DNA of 64,000 nt from Ephemerocybe angulata (lineage: Eukaryota > Basidiomycota > Agaricomycetes > Agaricales > Psathyrellaceae). Below are positions 11,299-20,873 of this stretch, piece after piece. The stretch covers positions 434,001 through 498,000 of the forward strand of contig JAACJK010000060.1 of assembly GCA_013368325.1 (NCBI GenBank). The letters are read 5' to 3'. Under the pieces are notes generated by a model. That model was not told the DNA's origin and ran no database searches. It saw nothing but the letters and a program-made list of their open reading frames with translations. The first letter of the stretch is position 1. Each line of letters opens with the position of its first letter. The position numbers and the translations under genes were made by a program.

Positions 11299-12971
11299 TC
11301 AAGTCAGGGGGATAGCAGTCGTTGCAGCTGCAGTCTTGGTCGTGGCGGCGACGTTCGTGGTGGTTTCAGCAGCGGGAGTGCCCTTAGTGGTCGTTTCAGC
11401 GCTTGTGTCAGTGGCAGCGGTCGTGCCCGCGGTGGGCGTGGTGTCAGCCGTGGTCGTGTTTGCAGTGGGGGTGGTCTCAGCAGTGGCGGTGGCATCCGTG
11501 GTGGATGTGGAGGTGGAGGCGGAGGTGGTTTCAACAGTCTTAGTCGTGTCAGGGGTGTCCTGAGGGGGCACGGCGGCTGGCGCACCGGGAACGTATGTCC
11601 GTATCGCTGCAAAGTCGAAGAAGGCGTCTTCAAAGGCATGTGGGTTCTGGTTCACGTAGTTGACGCAACTTCCCTTTTCTTTGCAGCTGGGAACGCTAGA
11701 GAATACATTCCCGGCCCAAGTACCGCCTGGTTCGCGTATTGTGAGATGATGAATAGATGCCCTCAAGACGCGCTAGATATAAAGACTTACAGAAGGTGAG
11801 GTTGATGATAATATTTTGAGGCCCGAAATGTTTGTTCAGGTTACATGATGTCGAGGGGAAATACGCTTGAGGGGTACCCTAGTAAAAGCCAGGCGCAACG
11901 TGATGTTAGCCACGCGGCTGTCCAGAGGGGAAGGAGAACGTACCCATGTGCTTGGATCCACATTCTTCGCACCGTTCTTAACCGCAGCAGGCACCTTCGC
12001 GCTGCCGCGTGACCAGAACCACACATTTATTGCAGTATCAGATCGCTCGAGACCGCGTACCAGCCCCCTCCAGCAGCGTTGAACTCGGGCCCATAGCTCT
12101 TGGAATCCGACATCTTGACAGGGCACCCAACGTTACCATTGACTTTTGCGTCGCAGTTCTCCTGGACTTGTTCACTAGTGCGCAGTTGATAAGCCCCAAG
12201 ACGTAGTGGTGAACCGTGAACTACGGTTAAGGTGAACTCACCCTGTCTGTCCTGGGCGGCCTTTAGGTGCAGTACAACCTATCAGAAACATCTGAGATGT
12301 CATCATTTTATGGGAGCGATGCATATATTACCCACCTGCACTGGTGTGGAGCGTGGCGGCGTTTGGCCCTCTGTCATTGACTCCCTCAAGGATATCAATT
12401 TCGCCATTATTCGGCCAGTTATCGCCCACCTCCCAAACAGCAGGCCATGTACTAGATCGGGGTTAATGGTGACGCCCTTTACGAGGGCGGGTTTCATTTA
12501 CGCACCCGCAGCCCACTGGCATATGCCGAATGTCGAATCTATCAGGGGGTCAGGCAAGTGGTGGTCGATTTTCAGAAACACTACTTACACAGCGACATGC
12601 TGTTTATAGTCCTGGACCGACTTTAGGCGCACGGACTTGCGACCGGGACCAGAGGAACTCAGGACGCTACGTGCGTCTGCACGAAGGATAAAAGTATCCT
12701 TGCTCGCGAAAGTGAGGTTTAGACCCTCCGCCACGCTTCGACTAACGTAGTTCCTGTTCAACGTGAAAGCGGTCAGTACTCGGTTAATTGAAGGCGGAGT
12801 GAAGAGAACGTACACCCGCCCTTGTGTCGGATCAGGAATGGCTTCGAATGAGAAAACCGACTCTTCCAGAAAGTCATGTCCCTGGATATCCTTCAGCAGC
12901 TTGTAAGAGCCGGCGAGCGCTGATAAGGTCAAGGAGGAAAGAGTGAGAAGGTGAGTGACCGACAGAACCAT
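11299..12971 (-). pseudogene. GH16 beta-glucanase with Ser/Thr tail, frameshifted
   Basis: Reads from ATG 12971 as a secreted GH16 protein: signal peptide (MVLSVTHLLTLSSLTLSALA), [34 protein letters not shown], and the catalytic signature NGEIDILEG with both acidic residues. At about 12046-12054 an extra TC dinucleotide (GTC-TC-GAG where the paralog at 37155 has GTC-GAG) shifts the frame, giving a stop 6 codons later. The other frame then continues perfectly (ERSDTAINVWFW, INLTF, FFDFAAIRTYV) to a ~70-residue Thr-rich tail ending at 11299. All introns fit GT/AG. So this is a recent one-lesion pseudogene or a base-call error. If functional it would act on wall or reserve beta-1,3(4)-glucans outside the cell. 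Confidence 0.8.
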
Positions 12972-13052
12972 CGTAGTCAAAGGAATGTCAGTAAGTCGGT
13001 TGAAAAGGAGAGAAAATTGGGTTGCAATATGCTTATGGAGCCCACAACTTCA

Positions 13053-13060
13053 GTTTTATA
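13053..13060 (-). promoter_or_regulatory. TATA box of the upstream GH16 copy
   Basis: TATAAAAC on the minus strand about 80 bp before the ATG at 12971. Confidence 0.45.
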
Positions 13061-14081
13061 CTCTCGGAGACCGAGGAGCGAGGACCTTCTTAGCTGTCCG
13101 AAATCGCCAGGGCGTCTACACAACGCCGACGAATTGATCGTAGGTCGATGATGGATATATCATCTCGAGGGGCCTGATAGTTTATGATTAGAAGGACTGC
13201 TGGAAACAAGACGACGACCACCAGCACGTACCCCTAGAGGTTAGCGATGCGGTAGCAGCCAGACCGCCGACGTCGCCCAGAAGTAGGCAGACCTTCGATG
13301 CCGCTTTGATAGCTTCGCGCGTAAGGTCGGGGGCCCAAACTGGGCGCGGGCCTCAATGGAGTTGGGAATGTAAAAGCGCGTATTCTGGGACCATTTCGAT
13401 GGCGAAGCCGTAAGTTGATGCGCTCATCGACAATCCACGACAGTACCGCCATGCGTTGACTATAGGTGGGTGAAATGGACCAGATAGACCTCGAAACGCT
13501 CCGAATGCGGTCCATCGTCAGGGTGACGATAGATACGGGAACAAAAACAGAAGATAGGCACATGTGGCGGGCCATTTTGCAGGGCGCCCCCCGATAAATT
13601 AAGCGCTCAGCGCGCTAACGCACGTACTGTGGGGACCATACCCCAAATACGTGGGCAGCGTTCGTTTACCTGAACGCGATTTCATGATGTGGTCTCTAGA
13701 TTTAGCTAAGACCTTGGGGACCAACCGATGGGTAGAACTGATGTTGACTGGGTGTTAGCGCAACGAAGGCATAAACGATGGACACGAAGACCTACTGTGG
13801 CTCTGTGCCAGACGACAAGATTCGCCCGCCGGTGCCCTTTCGTTTGACGGCGTGTATGGTGCCAATCCCGACTTGGCTCTCTGAGGGGTTCGTAACACTG
13901 GTGGACAAAACACTCTTCAGAACAGTTGGTCGAGTGCAGTGCACTCCCTTGAAATATTATGCTGCAGCAGAAGCCAGGGACTGTACAACATTGTGAAAAG
14001 AATGGAAGGCGGATACTCATACATACAACAGGGCGGCGCCGCGGCGGACATGGTCGAAAACGAAATCTGAAAGGTGTCCAT
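13061..14081. other. Intergenic, no gene seen
   Basis: Contains a 113-codon minus-strand ORF (13234-13575) with no recognisable domain and no splice or homology support; treated as non-coding. Confidence 0.4.
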
Positions 14082-15797
14082 TCACCGATACCCTCCTCCC
14101 CCATGGCTCCCTGATCTGCGCCTATCACCGCCCTGAGCGTTCCAATCATAGGCGTTGGAGAATCCACCTGGAGGTGCTGTCCATCCCCCGCTAGACACAC
14201 TCGCCGTCTGGCCTGTTGCAGACCATGAAAGCGACGGTGGGGCGTATGTTGAGCCTGGGGGTGTTGGGAGGTGTGATGGTGGCGGGACGGATGGCGTAAC
14301 GGATGGCGAGGCGGACGCGGGTGGAGGCGTCGGTTGCACTGATAGAGAGGATGTCGACGGGGATGCTGACGCTGAGGCTGTCATATTTGTGCGGGTCGCG
14401 CGCAAGGCCGCCAGTCGACTCGTGGTGGGAAGTGGAGCTACCACCTTCTTCGGTGTGGCTTTCACCCTCTTCGGCTTCACGTCCTCCTCCTCCATCTCCA
14501 TCTCCTCGTCCTCATCCTCCTCTGCGCGTCGCTTCTTGCCCCCGCCCTGCCTGACCTCTGCGCCCGCAGACACCTCACCGTCACTCAGCTTCGTCTTGGT
14601 GGCGCGAATAAAGTCGATCATCGTCTTCCCCACGCGCGTGTTCAGCCGAACGTCGACGTGCTGGCTCCTAACGTCGCTCCTCATTTTCCCTATCCACACG
14701 CTCAAATCCTTCATCGTCATCTTGTCCTTGTGCACGGCGATGAACACGGCGATGAAGACAAACTCGAGGGGCGCGACCTTGGAGTTCGATCCGTTGTACG
14801 ACTGCCTGAAGACCTTGCCGAGCTTCTTGCTGCGCGCGAGCGCGTCAAAGATCTTGAACGTCTCGGTCGCCTTGTTCACGAAGCTCGAGGACAGATCCTC
14901 GTCGATGTCCAGCCACTTTTCGAGCTGGGGCACGCTCGGCACCGACTTGACCAAGGGGCCCCACTTCTCGATGCACCACAACGCCGACGCCACGCAGCGA
15001 AAGTCGGCGCCGCGGCTGCAGTCCCAGTCGAGGACGTTCGGCGAGAGCCCGCCCTCCGCGACATGCTCCTGCACGAGCTTCCGTGAAAACTTGGAACGCT
15101 CGGTGTTGACGACCTGCAGCTTCTCCGCAGGGGTCAGCGCCATGCCCAGCTGCACGCGCTGGAAAATCTCGCGCTCGTCGTTGTCGGTGATGTCTTGGTA
15201 CTCGACGCACACGATCTGCTTGTTCGCGAAGGCGCGGCGCAGCTTCTCGGGGAGGATTTTCTTGTGGGTGCGGTTCGAGGTGGTCGGGATGTCCTTGTAC
15301 CACCACTTTTCAGAGGTGATAGGGTCCTTGTGCGGGATGAGCCCGTCCATGAACCGCCGAATGGAGGTCAACCGCTGCTTGCCGTCAATGCATATCTTCG
15401 TCTCGGCGCCGTCCTCATGTGTCTGGGTCGCAAAGATGACGGGCGGGACGTAAAAGTTGCGGTAAATCGAGTCGATAAGCCCAATTTGCTTTGTGTCTTG
15501 CCAGACAACATCTGCGACAGGGTCAGTTTGCCACCCGATTGAAATAGGAATCGCGTACCTCGCTGGTAGTCCGCGTCGAGGTTGATATCCTCGTTGTGTA
15601 TCGCCTCTATTACACGTTAATATCATTGCCTCAGAACCGAGCTCGAACTCACCGTATAACGCCTGCGCCGAGTACGTCGTTGCCCTCGGGGCCTTCAACA
15701 TATTCCGAATCACATACGCCGGTGCTGCATCGTTTTTGACCTTGTACTCGTCCTCGCTCCCCATATCGCTCAGGTCAGAGTCATCGTTGGTGTCCAT
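14082..15797 (-). CDS. DUF262-domain protein
   Basis: Three exons: 15797-15653, 15606-15559, 15511-14082; 540 codons plus stop. After an acidic start (MDTNDDSDLSDMGSEDEY) comes the DUF262 fold: INLDADYQRDVVWQDTKQ (made only by splicing), GLIDSIYRNFYVPPVIFA, then the signature CIDGKQRLTSIRRF. DUF262 is related to the ParB/sulfiredoxin nuclease-like fold, known in bacterial DNA-modification defence proteins such as GmrSD; fungal members are uncharacterised. After about residue 370 the tail is low complexity: an acidic block (EDEDEEMEMEEEDV), a basic patch with nuclear-localisation character (KPKRVKATPKK) and Pro/Ser-rich sequence. The two introns total 93 nt and contain no stop, so retaining both leaves one continuous frame. 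Confidence 0.85.
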   Translation of the reverse strand: MDTNDDSDLSDMGSEDEYKVKNDAAPAYVIRNMLKAPRATTYSAQALYGEFELGSEAMILTCNRGDTQRGYQPRRGLPARYAIPISIGWQTDPVADVVWQDTKQIGLIDSIYRNFYVPPVIFATQTHEDGAETKICIDGKQRLTSIRRFMDGLIPHKDPITSEKWWYKDIPTTSNRTHKKILPEKLRRAFANKQIVCVEYQDITDNDEREIFQRVQLGMALTPAEKLQVVNTERSKFSRKLVQEHVAEGGLSPNVLDWDCSRGADFRCVASALWCIEKWGPLVKSVPSVPQLEKWLDIDEDLSSSFVNKATETFKIFDALARSKKLGKVFRQSYNGSNSKVAPLEFVFIAVFIAVHKDKMTMKDLSVWIGKMRSDVRSQHVDVRLNTRVGKTMIDFIRATKTKLSDGEVSAGAEVRQGGGKKRRAEEDEDEEMEMEEEDVKPKRVKATPKKVVAPLPTTSRLAALRATRTNMTASASASPSTSSLSVQPTPPPASASPSVTPSVPPPSHLPTPPGSTYAPPSLSWSATGQTASVSSGGWTAPPGGFSNAYDWNAQGGDRRRSGSHGGGGYR

Positions 15798-16652
15798 GTT
15801 CGCCGTCGTTGTTGTCGAAAAAGTGGTGGTCGTCGTCGTCGTCGTCGTGTTGAACGATGAGCACGACCGAAATGATTTCGGAATCTGCTTAGGCAATTCC
15901 TTCTCACGATCCCCAGGGTAGGCATAATATTTCGAAGTGGCTATTTGGTGGCTATGAGTTCATTTTTTTCTTAGATTAGCCCAAGCGATGTTTAGAAACT
16001 ATAGGAGAAGTATAGATTTCTTCCCGGTGGAATGTGGAGAGTGTTAGAACTTTCGGGGAAGCCATGAGGGGCGACGAGCAAATGTTATTCGAGAAACCGG
16101 AAGTCATAATAAAAGGTTCAAAATCTTGCAAGGACTATCCCAAAACTTATCGATTATCTTTAAATTTCCTTCCAAATATCTACACTATGACTTACAATCC
16201 ATATTAACCTTCTATCGCTATGCGGTCATTTAATCGTGCGCAAATTCCCAAAGCATCCCTTCTCTGCACGACGCTTGGCATATCCCATCGAAATATCGTC
16301 TGAAGTCTCCATCAAAGCCTTATTAAAGCTGATTATAGAGTCTCTCCATAGCGATGAAGTGGTCTAACGCATCAGGAGAGTTCTAAACCCTTTCACGAGT
16401 TAAGCGCCCGTTTGGCGCCCGGAATGATTGAGCATTGATCAATCTGACGCGCCGGAACATACGCTGTATCCCCCTCGGGTATGTTCAGTATACGGGCTAA
16501 GGCTTATAATTTCGTGTAGAAGAGGAATGTAGTTTCCACAGATCTAGACATACAGGTCTGAAAAGGAAGGAGTCGAAAAGGAAACGAGCCTTATTTGAAC
16601 TGGAAGCAAGTGCCACCATCGACTTCCGAGTACCATGCCATCCAAAGCGACT
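15798..16652. other. Intergenic; CGT-trinucleotide run at the left end
   Basis: A (GTC)n run lies at 15823-15847, just before the DUF262 start, probably 5' UTR. The remainder to 16652 is AT-richer and shows no gene. Confidence 0.45.
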
Positions 16653-17200
16653 TTAAGGGCAGAAAGTAATAGTGTAGTCAGCCCTCCTGCCCGTGGGGCA
16701 AATAAAGAGAGCCCGCCCACTGGGTTCATCGTAAGCATGGACGCATGAGTTGGGGCAGGCGTTCTCCAGTGTAATAAGATTGGGAACATTAGAACTCTCA
16801 TCGAGAAACGCATTAAAACGACGCACTGAAGTAGTTGTAATACTTGACACCAGTATTTGGAGAGGTTTCTGCCGTACTGTCGCTTCCGGTGCAGCACGCA
16901 GCCTCGGGATCACGGGTCGCCTTAAAGCAGGGCTTGCATCCAACGGGGAATCCAGACGCACAAAAGGTCCCTGTAGCTCAGGAGGACCTGTCAGAGGTAG
17001 ATGTAACGCGTGTCATAACGACAGAGAGTCAAGAGGCTAAACCGCACGTACAGTTTGGACCGAGATCAACAGGGCACTCAGCGGCAGGGCATCCGCCCGT
17101 TGGTGATCCTCATGGAAAGGTTGCCGCCGTTGACAAGCGAGACATCATACCAATCATTGGAAGATGAATACGGGGGGGAAGGAGACGGGGCCTTCCAGGT
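16653..17200 (-). pseudogene. Thaumatin-like protein (GH152), 5'-truncated relic
   Basis: The minus strand carries ordered thaumatin-family motifs: DWYDVSLVNGGNLSMRITN, AAECPVDLGPNC, GPPELQGPF, ASGFPVGCKPCF, ACCTGSDSTAETSPNTGVKY, and after one intron CPNSCVHAYDEPSGRALFIC and ADYTITFCP-stop at 16653, exactly where family members end. The frame is broken twice: one extra base near 17083 before AAECP, and one missing base near 16958 inside GPF-DASG. The N-terminal third (signal peptide to the GRTGC region) is absent; homology fades just before a tRNA-Glu gene at 17247. This is a dead copy of a secreted glucan-binding or glucan-cleaving protein. Confidence 0.8.
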
Positions 17201-17246
17201 CGGACATGTGGGTTTTGTTTTGGCACACGGACACTTGACCCCGTCA

Positions 17247-17317
17247 TCCGGTATGGTGTAACGGCTAACATTACCGCCTTTCACGCGGTAGCTCGGGGTT
17301 CGATTCCCCGTACCGGA
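17247..17317 (+). tRNA. tRNA-Glu (UUC)
   Basis: 71-nt cloverleaf identical in its stems to the other UUC copies; anticodon 17280-17282. It sits between the truncated thaumatin relic and the 3' end of the second DUF4139 gene. Confidence 0.92.
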
Positions 17318-17356
17318 ATTTTTGCTGCCCATGGAGCGCAGATACATGTAACAGAC

Positions 17357-19661
17357 TTATTTCCTGAAGAGGGCCCTCCAATGGACGAGCATCTCCTGCG
17401 GAGAAGTCAATTCCCACTGCAGCACCAGTTCTGCCTTCTTTCCCTCCCCAACTTCGCTGATCACCCATTCCACCAAGCCAGCCCTGCTCAAGCAATCGGC
17501 ACGGCCATCTGGAACGTCGTCGGCCCCATACCATCGTGCTGTGATACCAGGAGATACTTCCACGGGAGCTAGGGAGGCAGACGATGCGCGCGGGGACTTC
17601 TTGCCTTTCGCCAACCTGTGAAGTGGTCCATTGTCCAAGGCAGGTGACAAGATCTTGACTTCGATACGATGGTCCCAGGTTGTGTAGACTGAGTCAAGAA
17701 CCTTGATATCTCGAGCGGGCGACGAGGTCTTCGTGTTGTGTATCGTGATGCGCTGGGTCATTGTGCTCGACCTTGTCTTCTTGAAGGCTCCAGCGACAGT
17801 CCCTTCGATAACGCGCGGGTGGTACACGACGTTGAGTGACGGATCAGCCCTACACAAGGGAGCCCATCGTTAGGAACAAGTCGACACTTATGCTGAAGCA
17901 TGCATACCCGAGTGAGCAAGCGAAGGTCCCTTGTGGAGGCGCATAGGGAATGTTGGCGTTGGCAGAGTAACTCCCATCGACGTAGACAATCACATCGCCC
18001 TTAGCCAACGTGTACTCAGAAGTGTTTCTGATCTTTGCCTGCGCACCGTCAGCACAGAATTGTAAGAAAGTCGATTCAAGCACTCCGAGATCGTACTCAC
18101 ATTCATGAACACCCTTCGGTCAGCAGGGCTCGATGTAAGCGAAATCTCAGCATCGAGGTCCAGACTCGCGATGGAGACCCGTTGTACATTCCATTGCGTC
18201 GAAGACGGTACGGTGAGGGGGCCTGCCAATTTGAACATCGCATTGACTTCGCCTCCAGCCAGCACATGCGCATTGCACTCCGACCCTAAATCTCGGAGAT
18301 TCAACTTGATTGCAGCCAGCTAGTTCTGCGATCGGTGCAAGGCCATCGCATTGGTTCAAGTCCTCACAGGACGACGAGGGACTTGGAACGAAGGGACGCT
18401 CGGGTGCCGTCGGCTGAGGTGGATACCAAGTGTTCCAATTAGGTGACTCCCACCCAGGTGTCCCCCAACAGTCGCCTCCTTTAGCATTGCTGCAAAGGCA
18501 GCCAGGGACGGTGCATTTCCATCCTCCCCACGCCGTGATGGTAGGCTGAGAAGCAGGAAGTATGCGCGGAACCGTAAGCGGGGCCCGAGAACCCTGGGCT
18601 AGAGTTGCATTCGCCTCTGGAGGAGATTTGATATGCTCCTCGTAGACTTCCAAAGTCCTCACAATGCCCTGTTCGTCCTCATCTATTCGATCAGCGGTAT
18701 GGAGGGTCAAGTGGACGTTGGTCCAGTCCTGCAAGCGTGAACATTAGAAATCGCGTCCCAAAACCTCACGGGAGAGATATACATACTTCACCGCTATTCT
18801 GGTTGATGATTGCTCCATAGTCTAACCTGGCGGCTGACTCTTCCTTCGAAGGTCGAGTTGAAATGCGCATGTCGTATGCCGGGAGCCAAGACGCCGAGTA
18901 GATGCCTGCGAGATAATTAGTAAGTTGAGTGAAAAGCCTTTGTATGATGAATCAACATACTGTAGCTCACGACTAGCTCTACGACCGTCTCCCCTGAAGC
19001 AAATAGGTTCACCTGGGCGCTCTTTGACAGCTTCGCACGTCTATCAGTCTCCTTCTTCAACGACGCCTCCTCAACTAGCCTTTCCTCCTCGATTCGGTCG
19101 ATCTTCTTCTGTATCTCGAGGGACCTGTCATCGTAAACCTTCATCGCAGCTTCATATTCGTGTACCAGGCCTACTAAGCCTCTACCCATACCCTCAGGGC
19201 TCGCAGTAGCTTCCTCCATAACCGGAGACGTAGTCGTAGACCTCCGAGGCTTCAGTCCGCTACGGAGCGCGTCGCGGGCCTCGTTGCAGCGAGTAGATTC
19301 TTTCATCAGCTCCGTCCTTCGGTCCTTAATCTCCTTTAACTTCGCAGAAGTCCACGTTCCGAGCACCTGAGTTGCACTGTTGTCATCGATTACCAGGAGG
19401 TCCTGGATGGTGACGCCTAAGTCAACACCTGAGGGCCTGAGGGAGGGGGGATGAGTCCACTGAATTTGGGCATCGTAAATGACATCCATACCTTAGCGTA
19501 GCGTAGTTACTCCCGAACATCGCACAGGATGGGAGGCCGACCAACGTCACCCTGTTTTGGCCAGATGCCAACTGAGGGCGAGCTCTGAGTTTTATCTCAT
19601 TGATGGGGTGGGACGGAGGAGCCCTGGGCGCGGGGCCCGAAGGCAAGTCAGAATTCAACAT
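17357..19661 (-). CDS. DUF4139 (MuiA-like) protein, diverged second copy
   Basis: ATG 19661 to the stop at 17357, multi-exon. Family landmarks: HPINEIKLRA, LASGQNRVTLVGLPS, GVDLGVTIQDLLV, a long coiled-coil-like helix (for example KKIDRIEEERLVEEASLKKE), SGEDWTNVHLTLHTA, LAGGEVNAMFKLAGPLTV, DVIVYVDGSYSANANIP, and a C-terminal beta domain ending QEMLVHWRALFRK. Relative to the copy at 6851 it lacks about 25 residues around the ITEVNVYPSRAEV strand. A Cys/Trp/Pro-rich linker (for example WKCTVPGCLCSNAKGGDCWG) replaces the acidic linker. The splice joint between that linker and LAGGEVNAMF near 18300-18330 could not be settled, so partial decay is possible. Confidence 0.75.
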
Positions 19662-20873
19662 AAGTAACTGGGCGGAGGAAAGGTGAACGCGTGACCTGGG
19701 GGAGGGAAAGAAGCACTACCTCCCAAACCGATGCTGAGTGTAGGGTTATATAGGCGACCTGTGACTTCACAGCACTGTGACAATGGCTCGGGTCCGTGAG
19801 CTTATCTAGGGCGCTAGAATGCATCTTATAACGCGAAGGACACAGCATCGCCCTCCACGAGCCATTCAGAGTGGGAAGCATGAGCCTGGTTTGTCAAGCC
19901 ATGAGTTTGGGCATTCGACTCCGACACCCGTCTAACCTTGAAAGGGAGAAAAACGTGTTGGGCGGGCGCTGCCCACCCCAGTGTTCGGGCGCCTTGGGCA
20001 TGTAACTATTTAAAGTTTTGCGGAGATAGTCAGACTCGATACGACTCGAAAGGAAAGGAGTAGCGAACCAAGTATAGGCCGCCACATCGTGCACCCTGCG
20101 GCGATGTCTCCGTCAACCTAGAATTTAGAAATCGTGATTTTGATCAAAGCACCGAGTATCCTCACTCTTAGATTAGACAATGGATGAAAACAGCACGCAA
20201 AGAAGAAGGTTCCTAGTGGAATTGGGCATCTTCCAACTTCCGTTCAGTTAAGCGCCCGTGGACACCCCTCGGGCCACGCACAGCATGTCAATGGCACGGC
20301 GACATAGCATTTCGCTCGAGCGTCTCGCTCAACTCGCGTCTTTATGCCGAATTGGCATCGCTGCCTGAGAAGGTATGAAGGGTGAAAAGTGAAAGAGCGA
20401 CGCAACATATTCCACGGCGCGAGCTGGCTTAGGAGACCAGGACCAGAGCCGGAAGTCCCAAAGACGCCGCCGAAGTCCCCCCGAACATGACGGAGAAGCG
20501 GGAACAGGACGGATAAACAAGTGTTTAACCCAGTTCACTCACTCGCCCTCAAATCAGAAGGTTTGTTCTTTCCTGGATATCTAATCGAATCGGTGAGTTC
20601 CGTAGTAGACGTACGAGCGCAGGGCAGCTCACCTTTACACAGTGATACGGGCGTTAAGCATCGGGACGAGAACGTGCTATATGGATACATGTAAACGATT
20701 AAAGTGATGAAAGAAGGAGCTACAATACAGTAAAAGTAACATAAAGCAAGAAGCGCAGACGCGAAGATGAGGTAAAATGAGCGACGGTAGCGAAAGGCTA
20801 AAACTGTAACGGTGGAAAGGACCATGCAGGAAAAGAGAAACCAGGTCTCTGGAGCCCGAGGAGTAGGATACAC
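19662..20873. other. Intergenic, no gene seen
   Basis: Upstream of the DUF4139 copy and downstream of Mad1. A hydrophobic 112-codon frame at 20535-20873 starts with GTG and lies in the Mad1 3' region; not taken as a gene. Confidence 0.45.

Noticed and set aside
13706..14200. 164-codon minus-strand frame
   Set aside because: Overlaps the end of the DUF262 coding exon in another frame; no motifs.
14155..15453. 432-codon plus-strand open frame
   Set aside because: It lies antisense to the DUF262 gene, whose motifs and splicing are clear. The long frame is a by-product of that gene's codon bias.
20535..20873. Hydrophobic 112-codon minus-strand frame directly after the Mad1 stop
   Set aside because: Begins with GTG, not ATG, has no family match and lies in the Mad1 3' region.
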